64,000 bases of DNA, taken from the NCBI GenBank assembly GCA_009746045.1, contig RPFO01000380.1, positions 1,991,899-2,055,898 on the forward strand. Reading direction: 5' to 3'. This DNA is from Mesostigma viride (taxonomy: Eukaryota; Streptophyta; Mesostigmatophyceae; Mesostigmatales; Mesostigmataceae). Shown here in pieces: positions 19,997 through 31,404 of this stretch. The notes beneath the pieces were generated by a model. It did no database searches, was not told where the DNA came from, and saw nothing but the letters and a program-made list of their open reading frames with translations. Numbering within the stretch: the first letter of the stretch is position 1; every line of letters begins with the position of its first letter. The position numbers were made by a program, and so were the translations under genes.

Positions 19997-20747
19997 GCGC
20001 GGGTGCGGCCGTGCCCGCCATCTTGCACGATGTGCTCGAGCTTGCGGGCATCCCCCATGTCTGGCACCCTGCTGGTCCGCGCCGCCGTCTTCTCTCCGCC
20101 GATGAGATCGCCCGACTGCCGAGCTGGGAGCTGGGGTGGGACGCGGCGCCCGCCCACTACGGGCCGGCCCACTTGGTGGATGTCACTGCCAGCGGCCCCT
20201 CCTGCCCCATCTGCTTGGACCTGCCTCGCCCTGGTGACGGTCTCTGCCGCCTCCCTGCTTGCGGCCACGTCTTCCATCAAGCTTGCATCGCCACGAGCTT
20301 GCACGCGACCTCCGCCACCTGCCCCCTTTGCCGGGCCGCGGTCCTTTCCCCCTTGCCTCCTGGCGTTCTCCCGCTGGGGCCCTCGCCCGTGTCCGTGCGC
20401 CGCCAGTCCCACGCGCCTGCCCCGACACCTGCCTCCCCTGTGCGTGGTCGTGGGTCGCGCGCCGGCTTGGCTGCCTCCTCCAGCGCCCCCCTCCCGGCCG
20501 TGGGGGCCGTCCCCGCGCCGGTCTTGTCCTCGGCTGCCACGAGCCCTGCTGACCGCCCGGCGGCCGGCCCCGCCCTGGGTTCCGCTGCAGCTGTAGTTCC
20601 TCTGGCTGAGGGTGCTCCCGACCCCTCCCCCTCTCGACCCGGGCCGGCCCAACCGGGTGGGCGCCCCCCTCAGATGGCTTCCATTATTGCCAAGTCGATG
20701 GTCCCCTTGGTGACCCGTGTGGCGCGCGCCTGCCCAACCGGAATTCG
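19981..20747 (+). CDS. RING-finger segment of the non-LTR polyprotein (frame-shifted continuation)
   Basis: In frame 1 the sequence is open from the G9 run through 20011 to beyond 20700. It has a C3HC4-type RING (CPIC, CRLPACGHVFH, C, CPLC) at about 20202-20335 and then a Pro/Ala-rich linker. The reading passes to frame 3 near 20700-20745, ahead of a C2H2-like finger. RING domains are usually E3 ubiquitin ligases, so this element may engage ubiquitination; that is inference. The continuing frame-1 ORF to 21081 is a shadow of the RT ORF. Confidence 0.72.
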
Positions 20748-23700
20748 TTGCTGGTGCACATTCGGGCTTCCCACCCCCACATCACGGAGGCCGCCATGCG
20801 CGCCATGGACTGCTACCGCTGCCCGGCAGCCCATTGCCAGCGGATTTTTTCGATCCACGGGCGGTACCAGCATGAGCGGCAGTGCCGCCGCCAAACCCCC
20901 CAGAACGGCCTGCCCGGCGGCCCGGCGGCCGCACCGGCCTCCCGGTCCGGGGCGGCCCCTCGGTCGGCCCCTGCCCCTCCACCGGCATCGCAGGGTACGA
21001 GCGATCCGGGGGACCTCTCGGCAGGCTGGGCATTCCTGGCCACGCTCCCTTTTGCCGCCTGTGCGCGCAACCCTTGCATGACGCTCCCGGACGTCCCTCA
21101 CCGCGCCCGGAGCTTGTTTACGCGCTGCGCCCTGCTTTCCCTGGCCCGGATGCATAGTCACCCTCTCGACGAACTCGGCCACAAGCTGTTTCTCGTCACC
21201 CCCCGGCTCCTCTTAGCGCCGTTGGAGCGGGGCGTGCGTGGCGTACAGGGTGCGGTCATCGCTCGCTGCCGGCGGTTCCTCCTCGGGGATTGGGAAGGGC
21301 TGTGGGCGCTGCAGCCTCCGGCCTCCACCCGGGTGTCGGGGGCCGCCTCCTTTGCCCGGGTGGAAGCTGACGTCATGCGGTTGGTGAAGGTAGGTGAATT
21401 GAGCCGGGCCATGCAAAAGCTTGAACTGACCGCGTTGGCTCCCTCCACTCCCCCGACCCTGCAGGCTTTGCGCGACCTTCACCCCGACGAACCGGCCTTT
21501 GCGGTGCCCGCCCCGGCCACCCCCCCGCCCCCGCCTATTGTCCTGGACCTGGACATCTTCACGGCTGTGCTGAAGGATCTGCCGAACGCCTCCTCCACCG
21601 GCCCCTCAGGCTGGCGCTACGAGCACCTCTCCGTGATGGCGGGCCATGGCGGGGCGACCGCACTCTTTGAGGCTGCCGCCGACTTGGCCGCGGGGTCCCT
21701 GGCCCCCGCGGCGCGCCCTTGGCTGGCTGGGGCACGCCTCATTGCCCTCCTGAAAGACGACGTCCCCCCGCCTGCTGGCCGCGTTCGTCCCATTGCTTGC
21801 GGCGAGGTCCTACGCAAGCTGGTGAGTAAGGTCATTTGTCGCCAAAAGGCCCCCGAGTTTCGCGCCTACTTCTGCCCCAACCGGAGTGATACTGAGGAGT
21901 CCGTCGCGGCCCAGCTTGGCGTCGCCACCAAAGGGGGCAGCGACATCATCGTGCACACAGTTCAGGCCTACCTCGAGACGCATCCGACCCATGTGGCGCT
22001 GAAGGTGGATTGCCACAATGCGTTCAATGCTGTCACCAAGGCTAGCATCTTTGAGGCCGTCGGCGAGGCGTTCCCTGACCTTCTTGCGTGGACAGCAGCC
22101 TGCTACGGCGAACCCACTCAACTCTCCTTCCTCATGGAGGATGGGACGTTCGCCGACATCGCTTCCCGCACGGGAACCCAGCAAGGTGACCCCCTCGGCC
22201 CCTTTTACCTGTCTGCCCCGCTGCACAAGGCTCTCCAAGGTGTCCACGCTGCGCACCCGGATGTCGTGCTCCTCGCCTATATGGACGATATCCATGCCCT
22301 TGGCCCGGCCGACGCTGTGGTTGCCGCCCTGGCTGCCCTTGAAGTGGCCATGGCGGCCATCAACCTTCGGCTCACCCTCCCCAAGTGTGCAGTCTTTTCG
22401 CCCCAGGGGGACTGCTCTGGCTTCCCCGCGGCTATCCCGGGGGCATTGGCGCGGGCGCGTGGTTTCTCGTGCCTGGGCGTCCCTGTGGGTGACCCTGACT
22501 ACGTCGAAGAGGAGCTCCGGGCCACCGTGGAACAGCGCACCCATGTCCTCGAGACTTGGGCGCGCCTCAAGGACCCCCAGACCAAAGGGCTCCTCCTGTG
22601 GTTTTGCGCCCACCCGCGGGTGGTTCACTGGCTCCGTGGCGCTCCCCCCCACTTGGTGCGGCTTGCCGCGGAAGGCCATGACGAGCGCATTCAGGCCGCC
22701 TTGCAGGTGCTCCTCCCCGGCCCTAGCCTGCCAGCTCACTCCATGCGCTTGGCCACCCTCCCCTGCCGCATGGGCGGGTGTGGGCTCACCCGCGCCGCCC
22801 GCCTCGCCCCCGCCGCCTTCCTTGGCTCTGTTGCTCAGGCCTGGGCGGAGATCCGCCGGTTGGTCCCCAGCGCCGTCAGCGCCATTCCCGACTTGGTCAC
22901 CCCATCCCCCTTCCCCTTTGTGCAGGCTGTGCAGGATTCTTACCTCGGGATCCAGCAGGCTTGCGACCTCGTCCGCCCCGCTCAGGCCGTCCACCGTCGC
23001 CTGCCCCGGGGCACGCCCGGCGTGTCCACTGTCGTCAGTCCTAGTGTCTTCCCTGCCTGCGTTCATGAAAAACAACAAAAGACCTACGCGGGTATACTAC
23101 ACTGTGCCGACTGGATGGGTCTGCATGCGAGCTTGAACGATCAGGGGAAGGCTTGGCTTCACTCCGTTTCCCTTGAGGGGAGCGTGGGGTCCGCATTCCT
23201 GCGCGCCCTCCCCATGAGCCCTTTGTTCACACTGGTTCCGGCCCTTTACGCCATCGCTCTCCGCCACCAGCTCTTTGCCCCGCAACCTCTCATCACGGCG
23301 GGTGCGTCCTGCGGCAGCTGCGGGCTTGCTCTGGATACTACTGGGACGCACTACATCGCGTGCATGGGTGGCCAGCAGAACCAGAACTGGTTCCTCTATC
23401 TCCATACCGCTCTCCTCCGGGTGGTGTGTGCCATGGTTCGGTCGGTCTTTCCCCACTCCACCATTAAGTGCGAGGACGCGGATGGGGCCGCCCTCTACTC
23501 ACCCAACCACCGCCCCGACATTACCGTGCTTGACTACGACGGGCAGGGTTGCCACCTGCTCATCGATGTCTCCGTGGCTCGGCCGCTTTCCGGTCGCCAC
23601 ATCCTCCGGGCGGCTGTGGATGCCGGCGCTGCTGCCGCTGTGGCTGAGCGCGACAAGTTTGCCTCCTACGGCAATGTGGGGCCCCACCGGGTCATCCCCT

Positions 23701-23930
23701 TTGTCCTTGAGGAGTTCGGGGCCATGGGCCCCAAGACAGCGGAGTTTTTCCACGAGTGCTGCCAGCGCCGTGAAGACCGCCTCGACCTCGAGGGTCAGAC
23801 CGCCCCGTGGTCGGCCCGCACGTGGTCCTCGTATTGGCGGCAGCGTCTGTCACTCGCCCTCACTCGCACCGTGGCTGATGTGTTATTCCGCCGCACCCGG
23901 GCCGACTTTGTCGCGACCCATGCGGTCTAG
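20748..23930 (+). CDS. Non-LTR reverse transcriptase with C-terminal restriction-like endonuclease
   Basis: A 1060-codon frame. Near the N-terminus is a Cys/His finger (CPAAHCQRIFSIHGRYQHERQ, about residues 27-50). RT motifs follow: RPIACGEVLRKL, KVDCHNAFN (motif A), GTQQGDPLGP (motif B) and AYMDDIH (catalytic motif C, near 22278-22298). The C-terminal part has a zinc knuckle (CGSCGLALDTTGTHYIAC, near 23310-23365) and an RLE-like signature (HRPDI ... LLIDVSV, near 23508-23577). This order is that of R2-like elements that nick the target with an RLE and prime reverse transcription there. No stop interrupts it. The true start lies upstream, in frame with the RING segment after one frameshift. 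Confidence 0.93.
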   Translation: MLVHIRASHPHITEAAMRAMDCYRCPAAHCQRIFSIHGRYQHERQCRRQTPQNGLPGGPAAAPASRSGAAPRSAPAPPPASQGTSDPGDLSAGWAFLATLPFAACARNPCMTLPDVPHRARSLFTRCALLSLARMHSHPLDELGHKLFLVTPRLLLAPLERGVRGVQGAVIARCRRFLLGDWEGLWALQPPASTRVSGAASFARVEADVMRLVKVGELSRAMQKLELTALAPSTPPTLQALRDLHPDEPAFAVPAPATPPPPPIVLDLDIFTAVLKDLPNASSTGPSGWRYEHLSVMAGHGGATALFEAAADLAAGSLAPAARPWLAGARLIALLKDDVPPPAGRVRPIACGEVLRKLVSKVICRQKAPEFRAYFCPNRSDTEESVAAQLGVATKGGSDIIVHTVQAYLETHPTHVALKVDCHNAFNAVTKASIFEAVGEAFPDLLAWTAACYGEPTQLSFLMEDGTFADIASRTGTQQGDPLGPFYLSAPLHKALQGVHAAHPDVVLLAYMDDIHALGPADAVVAALAALEVAMAAINLRLTLPKCAVFSPQGDCSGFPAAIPGALARARGFSCLGVPVGDPDYVEEELRATVEQRTHVLETWARLKDPQTKGLLLWFCAHPRVVHWLRGAPPHLVRLAAEGHDERIQAALQVLLPGPSLPAHSMRLATLPCRMGGCGLTRAARLAPAAFLGSVAQAWAEIRRLVPSAVSAIPDLVTPSPFPFVQAVQDSYLGIQQACDLVRPAQAVHRRLPRGTPGVSTVVSPSVFPACVHEKQQKTYAGILHCADWMGLHASLNDQGKAWLHSVSLEGSVGSAFLRALPMSPLFTLVPALYAIALRHQLFAPQPLITAGASCGSCGLALDTTGTHYIACMGGQQNQNWFLYLHTALLRVVCAMVRSVFPHSTIKCEDADGAALYSPNHRPDITVLDYDGQGCHLLIDVSVARPLSGRHILRAAVDAGAAAAVAERDKFASYGNVGPHRVIPFVLEEFGAMGPKTAEFFHECCQRREDRLDLEGQTAPWSARTWSSYWRQRLSLALTRTVADVLFRRTRADFVATHAV

Positions 23931-24302
23931 ATCCCTTCCAGGCCTGCATGGTGGGCCGGCAGCGCTGTTGCTGCGTGTAGTTTTGTGATATATAGTTAGT
24001 TGTACCTTGTGCCGCTGGCGTGATCCTTGGATGTCTGTGTCAGATTACTATTAATTTCTTCAGGGTTATTCTCCCAGTTATCGGGTTTTTCCTTATGTTG
24101 CATGCCTATCTCACCTCCGTAATCTATCATTCTCAATGAATATATGTAAGGTTGTGATATACCAACCCGAAGGGCAACTCATGGACATGCTTGGCCCCCA
24201 AGGACAGCCATTGGATATGGGTGGGTTGGATGGCATCTGGTTTGCAAAATTGTGAAGTTACAGCCGATGCATCGGCAGTATTTCTGCCCATTTAGGGGTT
24301 AA

Positions 24303-25583
24303 GTGGATAAGGCCATAATCCGCTTGCCATACTAAGTGCTTGCTATGTGTTGAGATGGCGGGTGCGGGTGCCGTCGGCGCGCAAATTAAGTTGTGCGAGA
24401 GTGTAGCTTAGACAGATAACTGGCTGGACCACATTGCGATGTTGGAAGCCATAGCGTGATCCCTAATCGGGAACAGTGTCAAGGAGGACGACATTTTTCA
24501 TGTTTTGAAGATTGCCGAATCGTGCATTTTACAGTTGAAGTCGGATGTTGGGAGTGTCATACCTTGTCGTGCTTTGTTATGGGCGACGCTCGTTGATTGA
24601 TTTGGCGAGTCGATCCAGAAGTACAAGTTTGAGGGTTGTGATGAACGGGAAACGTTGTATACTAATTAATTAATTCATTAGACTTGTGCTCCCGTTGGGG
24701 AGTCACGGAGCATTAACCCCGATGGATCGATGGATGGATGGAAACGGTGTATATGGAAAACCGTGATACTTGCTGCCATGTGGTTGTCTCCTTAATGTAT
24801 CAAATATATAAGACAGCCGGCACTTGCTCATTGACGTTTCTGTGGCTCGCCCCTTGGCTCTTAGCCATGTGCGCATGGTTCAGTTGGTGCATCCCAGGCG
24901 GCGGCCGGGCTACACGGCGGATCGGGTTGAGCGGGCCAAGCCCACGGCCTATGGCGACGTCGGGCACCACCGTGTGGTGCCCTTCGTCTTGGAGTTCGGG
25001 GCCTTGGGGACCCTTACCGCCGGCTTCTTTAAGGAGTAAGTCCCTGCGGAAGTTCTTTTTTGCCCGCGGCTCCGGGAGGACTGCGTGGACCTGGAGGGCT
25101 AGCGGGCCCCTGGGTCGGCGCGGACCTGGACGCCGTACTGTTTAGGCTTGTTGTTGTTGTTGTTGTGTCTCACGCCGCACATGGGCAGCAGAGAATCTGT
25201 AGTGGCCGAGGGCCGGATATATTTTAAAAATATAATTACTTACAACAGAGTGAAATCACTCAAACCAAAGCAAACGCCCAGCTATAAACCTATATACAGA
25301 GCCATGTCAAAGCTCTATACTACGATAAGACCAATGGAAACGCCTAACCGGATATATTTAGTATCGGTGGTACTATCAAGGAGACAACCAGCAGTACTAT
25401 GTTTAGGCTTAGGCCCGGTCTAGTACACGGAAAGTTGGGAAGCCGATAACCCAAAGAATAAAGCTTGGTCAACGCGAGTCAGCGCATGGAATCCAGTAGA
25501 ATCTGGCAGCGAGGAACGGATAACGCTCGGATTGTCTTTTTCATTTGTCTCGATATACTCTAAAAAAAAAAAAAATGCCTGAT
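24303..25583. other. Repeat-derived DNA with a truncated non-LTR relic
   Basis: Interior of the TIR-bounded segment. The first 400 bases read on the plus strand as a stop-ridden ORF (from ATG near 24356) of unknown origin. Then come the non-LTR relic, a (GTT)n tract with the flank CACGCCGCA near 25148-25185, and a second copy of the dispersed GGAGACAACCAGC motif (25375-25394). It ends in an A-run next to the LTR element. Confidence 0.5.
24815..25145 (+). pseudogene. 5'-truncated copy of a non-LTR element (RLE domain relic)
   Basis: Encodes LLIDVSVARPLA ... HHRVVPFVLEFGALG, clearly related to the RLE end of the element at 20748-23930 (LLIDVSVARPLS ... HRVIPFVLEEFGAMG), but frameshifted and lacking the RT and the RPDI half of the endonuclease. 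A typical dead-on-arrival insertion of a related family. Confidence 0.85.
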
Positions 25584-26208
25584 TGTTACGACCCGGTTCT
25601 TCTACTCTACCTCGACCCCAGGATCTAACCTATCCTAGACTAACTAACCCGGTAGAAGAAGGAACCCAGTTCTGCATTTTGAAAGATCGTTGAACTCCCG
25701 ACTCTAATGCTTTCCGATAATTGTTTCCATACTGAGCCATTGACACATTTACTTAGACTTTACTGGCAATAACGTACATCCATGGTTCGACTAGCTGTAA
25801 CAAGCCATATCAAAGGTCGAACTGTCAACACAAGGAAATTGCAACACCTAAATTGGCCGACAGACTCGTGCGTGCTCGGGCCAAACATGGCCCTCGCCCG
25901 TACGATCACAGGTAGGTTAGATCTACGCACTCTAATGCCACGTGGGGCGGCGCTGGTCCAGACCACACAGAGCGCCAAGAGTCCAGGCCCTAAAGTACGC
26001 AGCGCGGCGCGACTGCACCGGCCCACAATACTGAGCAATTGATACGTCATTGGACCAGGTAACAACCAGTCAAAAGGGTCCTAACCGCACGTAAACGTAG
26101 GAACGATAACAGTCGTAACCACGGATTGTTTCGGAGTAGCTGAGGCTACCAAGAACGTAAGGCCTCTATTTACGGCCGTAGTAACACAGTTTGTTACGCG
26201 CCGTAACA
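25584..26208 (-). repeat. 3' LTR of the minus-strand LTR element
   Basis: 625 bp; same sequence as 33948-34572 as far as read by eye. Ends TGTTACG/CGTAACA. Confidence 0.95.
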
Positions 26209-28300
26209 CCTCCCCCCCATAAAAGGTAGGGAGTCTTCTCCCTACGTCAGGAGAGCATAAACACTGGATCATAAACAGAGGTAGGTCGGTAGGCATAAAA
26301 AACCTATCGCACCCAACTATAACCCAACACAATCAACTAGCCACCCAGGGCTCCCAGCGCAAATATGTTAACCTCGGGTCCACCCCAAATGGTGTAGGGA
26401 TCACCAGCACCACGCCGGGTGTGAGGCTCCCCTAACTGCCTTGCACGGAGGCTTGCCGGGAGGGACGGCACTAGGCAGGACACGCGTAGGAAACAATACT
26501 CACACCAACAACCAAGGATAACCAACCAACTGGCCAAGCATAGAGGGCGACTCTATATACCGGAGGGACAACACCCTCAGGTCGGGCCTAGAGCCCTCTA
26601 TCTACTGGCCATCAGCCTGGTAGGTCCCGCGCGTCGCGATCAGCACATCCAAGTACGCGCGGTAATGAACGACATCCTCGTCGTTGTCATGGCGGCCAAT
26701 GGTAAGGTAGACATCCTCCCACACAACGGTAGGAAACAAAACCAGGAAAGCCCAGTAACACCGATGTTGGGTGATCACAATGAGCATACAAGCCTAATCA
26801 AAATGGCTACACTCGAACAATCAGGAAAAAGGGTTCCAATGCCAGGAGGCAGAGTACACGCAGATAGGGACGGCTCGCACAGGTCAGCCGAGGGCGCACC
26901 AACGTGGAGAAGAACAGATGCAACAGCAGATCCACGTTGGCATGCCACATCCGGATGTGCCGAATCTCACGACCCTCTCAGATGCGGAGATCCTGTCGCG
27001 CGTTGGTGGACAGGGGACCACTAGCGCTCGCACGGGGCGGGGGGGGGCACTGTAGGCATCCGACCCCTGACCGGGCAGCGGCGCAGGCCGACAAGCGTCC
27101 CAAACCGCGGTAGGCCTTGTACAGCAGCATATACAACAACACCATATGGTACGACGGCCTGTCAGAATCCAGCGGCAGCGCTGGATCAGATAGAATGTCA
27201 AGGCGCTGGGTGAAGGCCGCGGAGCGGATCGTCAGCATCCAGCCAGCCACTCGATCACCAAGCGCACCTGCTCCGCCAACTCCAGCGCGGTGAGACGACG
27301 GTAGGAGTGACCAGCACCATCCGCGGGCAGCGCACTCCGCGCAGCAGCAGCGTCGGTGGGGCCAGCCAGGGGCACGGCAGCCGTAGGCGGCGGCACAACA
27401 CTGCCGGAAGAAGACGACGCAGAACCCGTAGACAGCGCGGTCGCCACAGGTTCAACCGGAGGCGCCACGGAGGTAGGAATAGGGTCGCACGCAGGGGCGA
27501 CAGGTACCTCGGGCACCGCGACATACTCTCGCATGGCCACAACAGGATTGCGGGGTGACGCGCCGATGACTCCTGACGTCGCGACAACGTCGCAAGGGTG
27601 CGCGACATGAGCGCTCGTAGGAGCGCTAGGGGCGCAAACCGACGCCACAGAGGCGCAAGTAGGCGTGGCATGCAGAGGTAGGCGGCACCACGAATTGTCA
27701 GATGCCGGACGACGGCGCCACAGAGTCGGGAGACGGTGCGACTGACGCGCGTGACGTAGCAACATGATCGGGAAGCGGTGCAACAGACTCGCACGGCGTC
27801 GCACCAGAGTCGACTGGGGACGCGACAGGGGCGCGCACAGGCATGTAAGGGTCGCTCGTCAGCGCAACAACAGCGGACGACAAGGCGACAGGGTCGCATG
27901 GAGGGGCGACAGCCGCGGCAACTGGGTCGCCCAGGTCCCACAAGGGCGCGACGGGCGCGCACAGTGGCGCAACAGGGTCGCACAATGGCGCAACAGTAGT
28001 GACTTAGATGACGCGACCGCGACTGTGGACAGCGGGCTCGAGTCGCCCAACAGCGCATCGTTGTCGAAATGAGTAGCGACAGCCACGGAAGACGTCTCTC
28101 CAACAACGGATGGCGTCGCACCAGCAACGGAAGGCAACGCGCGAGCAGCGGAAGGCATCACAACTGGCGGCGCAGTAGGTGGGCACACCAGGCGGCGTTG
28201 TTAGCGGTGCAACCGGCAGCCCAAAGTAGGCTACCCAAGACCGATCGCCAATGCAGCAGTAGAGATGCGAGCCCAAAAGGGAAGGGTGCGGAAACTTGCT
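26209..28300 (-). pseudogene. Degenerate ORF3-like region plus 3' UTR of the minus-strand LTR element
   Basis: The segment 26602-26787 encodes YWAFL.LFP.VVWEDVYLTIGRHDNDEDVVHYRAYLDVL, closely matching the end of the ORF3 at about 38380-38540. About 26900-27110 matches WDARRPAPIPGQG and REIRHIRLW of that ORF. The rest (27.2-28.2 kb) is Ala/Pro/Ser/Val-rich low complexity with stops in every frame. The 3' UTR shares the GGCCCGACCTGAGGGTGTTG block and the PPT region with element A. Confidence 0.72.
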
Positions 28301-29997
28301 ATCTGTCTCGCGTAGGTATTATCTCCTGACAAGATTCACAAGTTCGCACCTACTCTTATGCATCACTGGACCAAGAAGGCCAGTCATAGGGCGAGTGACC
28401 AAGTCAAGGACACGCTTGTTACAATGATGGGCATACAAGTCATGTAACCAGTAGACCAGCAGGGCAGATAGGAGGCACATAGAGGCGCCACTGCAGGGGA
28501 TCTTCCTTTCCTAACACATAGAGAAAGCCACTTGGGAATCTACAAGGGTATCGACCAAACTCTTGTGGGTGGGACGCAGTAGCAGCAAGTGCCTCAGGCT
28601 CAGTAGCGTTAAACCGACTAATTAGCGTTCCATGTCAAAGGTAGGGGTAGCAGCAGTCGTATCTTAGTACTGCAGCAACAACTTTGCCAAACAATAGAGG
28701 ACCTGAAGGCTCTACAGCACAGTAGAGTTTACCGGCTCTGGTAGACACATGACTATATAAAGTGGAACATGGAGTAAATTTTTCAGTTCCTTCCCCCCCA
28801 CAAAGCCAATAGGTGTGCCCTCACACTAGGGTTAAGGGACAGCCCCACATGGGAGAGAAGAACAGACATGCAAACAGCAGTGTGCAAAAGGTAGTAGGCA
28901 TACAATTCAGCGTCTGGGACATGGGTAGGGTGTGCACTATCCTTAAACTACTACACATGCATTGTAGCACAAAACGAGGAGGTGGGTAGGCGGGAGTCTG
29001 TTCATAAAAACTTAAGACTCATCAGCAACAACCATATACCTATAGTAAGTTCAATTTCATCCCAGGTAACACCTGCTATCGCAATAGGATCTGTACACGT
29101 ACAGAATTTGGTAGGTGAGTCCGCCATTTCCACCACCAATTGGAGAAACACACACCATAAATAACCATGATCCTTAAATTCATCACGAGCCTGGTATCCA
29201 TTGTAAATTCATCACGAGACACTAATACATCCAATAGGGGACATACGGTAGGTTCAGATATAGGCACAAAAGTAGTATCAACCAAGGACTTTTCAACTTT
29301 GTAGGGGCGATCGGGTATCCCATAATAAGTACCATCAGGGAACCAGACAACCATGGTACAGAAATTAGTAATAAACGTAATAGCTGGGTGCCCCTCTAAT
29401 CCTAATAATTAGTGATGGGGCCTATGGTAGCCACAAGACTGATAGGGCGACCTTGTATCATCCGGGGTGAAATGACCGTACCAGAGTAATGGCTAGTACG
29501 TCCATCAGAATAATGCACGTTGATAGGAGCACGATGTGGGGTAGGGGTTAAACCTAATCTCTAAACTAGCCTTGCTCACAAGGAAGCTAGTTACCCCAGT
29601 ATCCATAAGAACCAACAATACATCAAGAAGGTCATCACAATGTAGGAAAGGGTCCACAACGGTAGAAGGAACAGTAACTTAGACCACCGTTTAAAAACAT
29701 CAGGAGTCTAACACATAGTGGTAAGGTATTGTCAGCATCCACAGTAGTAATAAATACTTGCAAGCAAAAGTTTTCAAATTATGTGTTCGTAGACAGTGTA
29801 ATGGTAAGTGCACCGACATCAAGAGTGATCGGGGTGTCAGCAATAGAAGACGAACCAGTATCACATATATCTAGTTCTTCAACGTAGGAGGATTCTTCCT
29901 CATAATAGTAGCTAGTTCAGACGTGATACAGGTAGTAAGGTAGTGTGGAACTAGCACTGAATCAGGTAGGCGCCACCTATTATGGTTTTGCCAGGAC
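28301..29997 (-). pseudogene. Degenerate internal region with an aspartic protease relic
   Basis: No intact ORF. On the minus strand near 29640-29575 a reading frame gives LLVLMDTGVTSFLVSKA, a retropepsin-like DTG in context. Another fragment (29354-29076) is open but unrecognised. RT motifs are absent here, so the pol gene was probably deleted between the protease and the ORF3-like region. Confidence 0.55.
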
Positions 29998-30912
29998 TCA
30001 GAATTCTGAGTTAGTAGCATGACAAAGGTAAAGAATTGTTGGGGAGTAGACATCCAACTTAGGGATATTAGCAAACAAAGGTAGAGAGGGGGGCTTAGGG
30101 GGGTGGGCACGGTCATATGTACCAATAGGCCCACCATCCTCATCCGATACAAAGGGAGGTAAGAACCTGGGGCTGGGATAGGTTTTAACCAGAGGGTTGG
30201 AAGGGGCCACAGCCTCAGGAGCATGACCAGACATGTATGGAATAGTATATTCTTCCCTAACAGACGAGTAGGCGTAGTGGTCATAATTCTTATCATGTAA
30301 GGGCATGGTACTAAAATCACTATTTTTTTCTAATTCAGCCACACGCGAAGGAGCTTGTGCAGCCTCATAAGCGGTATCAGGGTAGGACCAGGCGACAGGG
30401 GGACCGTTGGGCACAACGCTGGGACGACCACTAGGGCCCATAGGAGCCTGACTGCGACCCAAACCATAAGGAGGCACATATGAGGTAGTAATAACAGAAG
30501 GAGCAGTAGGGACAACACGAACTGCAGTAGTAGGAGCTGCATTATCAGTAGGGGCTGCTGTAGCCACTGGGGCTGGGGTATATGTAGGGGGCAGGGATGC
30601 TTCCCTTTGAGCCCTAGTAACACGTACCCGCTCCTCATAAGTTAGAGGGGCTCCAGAAGGGGTACGACGCAAGTAGAAGGAAGGGGTAGCAGGAGGTAAT
30701 ATTCTAGTACGTAGGGAATTACCTTGAGGGGGAAGATGGTGCACATTATCCAATGAGTCCCGTCTAGTATTAACATTATTAGTAGAAGGTAAATCCGTGT
30801 TAGTGGACATCTCCACCATATTACCTGACATACGTAGGGAAATAGGTGACATACCACCACCCAGAGAATGATTAGAAGCCATTATGGAAAAATAAGGTAA
30901 AGTTATGAACAA
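29998..30912 (-). pseudogene. gag-like ORF, copy 2
   Basis: A 304-codon frame (likely start MASNHSLGGG near 30882) rich in Pro, Ser and Thr. It contains GPSGRPSVVPNGPP and ends in PPSLPLFANIPKLDVYSPT, which resembles the lead-in to a Gag capsid. The capsid itself is missing. It is paralogous to the region at 31405-32552. Confidence 0.6.
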
Positions 30913-31404
30913 GGTACATGAAAGTAGGAAGATGCCTTAAAAAGTAAGTAAAAGAAAACAACAAAGGTAGTCACAAAAGAAAACACTCAACCACCAAATG
31001 GGTAAGAAATCATAAAGCAGAAAAGTTACATGCAACCACTCCACTGAGTAGGAAATAATAATTTACTCTTTCTTTGTAACCGTAATGGACAAGGAACCAA
31101 ACTCTAATGTTATAGGGGTTTGCATTCAGGTAACTATCTATTGTGCCCCCTCCCCTCTCACATTAACAAGGGAAATCCTTGTATAAGAGTGGGGAGGAAA
31201 AACCACATGAGGAGAATCACGTGACATAAGAGTTGTCAAACAGGATGGTGGGGGAAAAATCAAGGGCAGCAAGATCTACAACACCGAGATCCAACTGCTT
31301 CTGAGGTAGGAGAAAGGATAAAGTTATGAAGGTTAGTGAGTAAAAATAGCCACACAAAGAAGGCGAATACGCACAAACTTAATACACACAAAGAAGGCGA
31401 ATAC

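Larger units (their letters stand above)
17786..24139 (+). mobile_element. Full-length non-LTR retrotransposon, RLE type, with PHD and RING domains and tandem 5' monomers
   Basis: Flanked by the 11-bp target duplication ATATATGTAAG at 17775-17785 and 24140-24150. The 5' part is a four-copy tandem array of ~231-bp monomers. Then come an ORF with a PHD finger, a RING-containing segment, and an RT ORF ending in a zinc knuckle and restriction-like endonuclease. No APE endonuclease is seen. The 3' UTR (23931-24139) has no long poly(A). A 5'-truncated relative lies at about 24815-25145. Confidence 0.93.
16235..24298. mobile_element. TTAA-flanked DNA element (piggyBac- or Kolobok-like), non-autonomous, interrupted by a non-LTR element
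   Basis: Flanked by TTAA at 16231-16234 and 24299-24302. The termini are inverted: CCCCTAAATGG on the left, CCATTTAGGGG on the right. A subterminal pair (GTTACAGCCGA...TCGGC near 16273 and 24257) and CTGCCGAT also occur at both ends. Without the non-LTR element at 17786-24139 it is about 1.7 kb and has no transposase, so it would need enzyme supplied from elsewhere. TTAA duplication is typical of piggyBac and Kolobok; the superfamily cannot be settled here. Confidence 0.72.

Noticed and set aside
21810-23078. 422-codon minus-strand ORF and 372-codon plus-strand ORF across the non-LTR RT
   Set aside because: Both are GC-rich frame shadows of the RT/RLE ORF on the plus strand.
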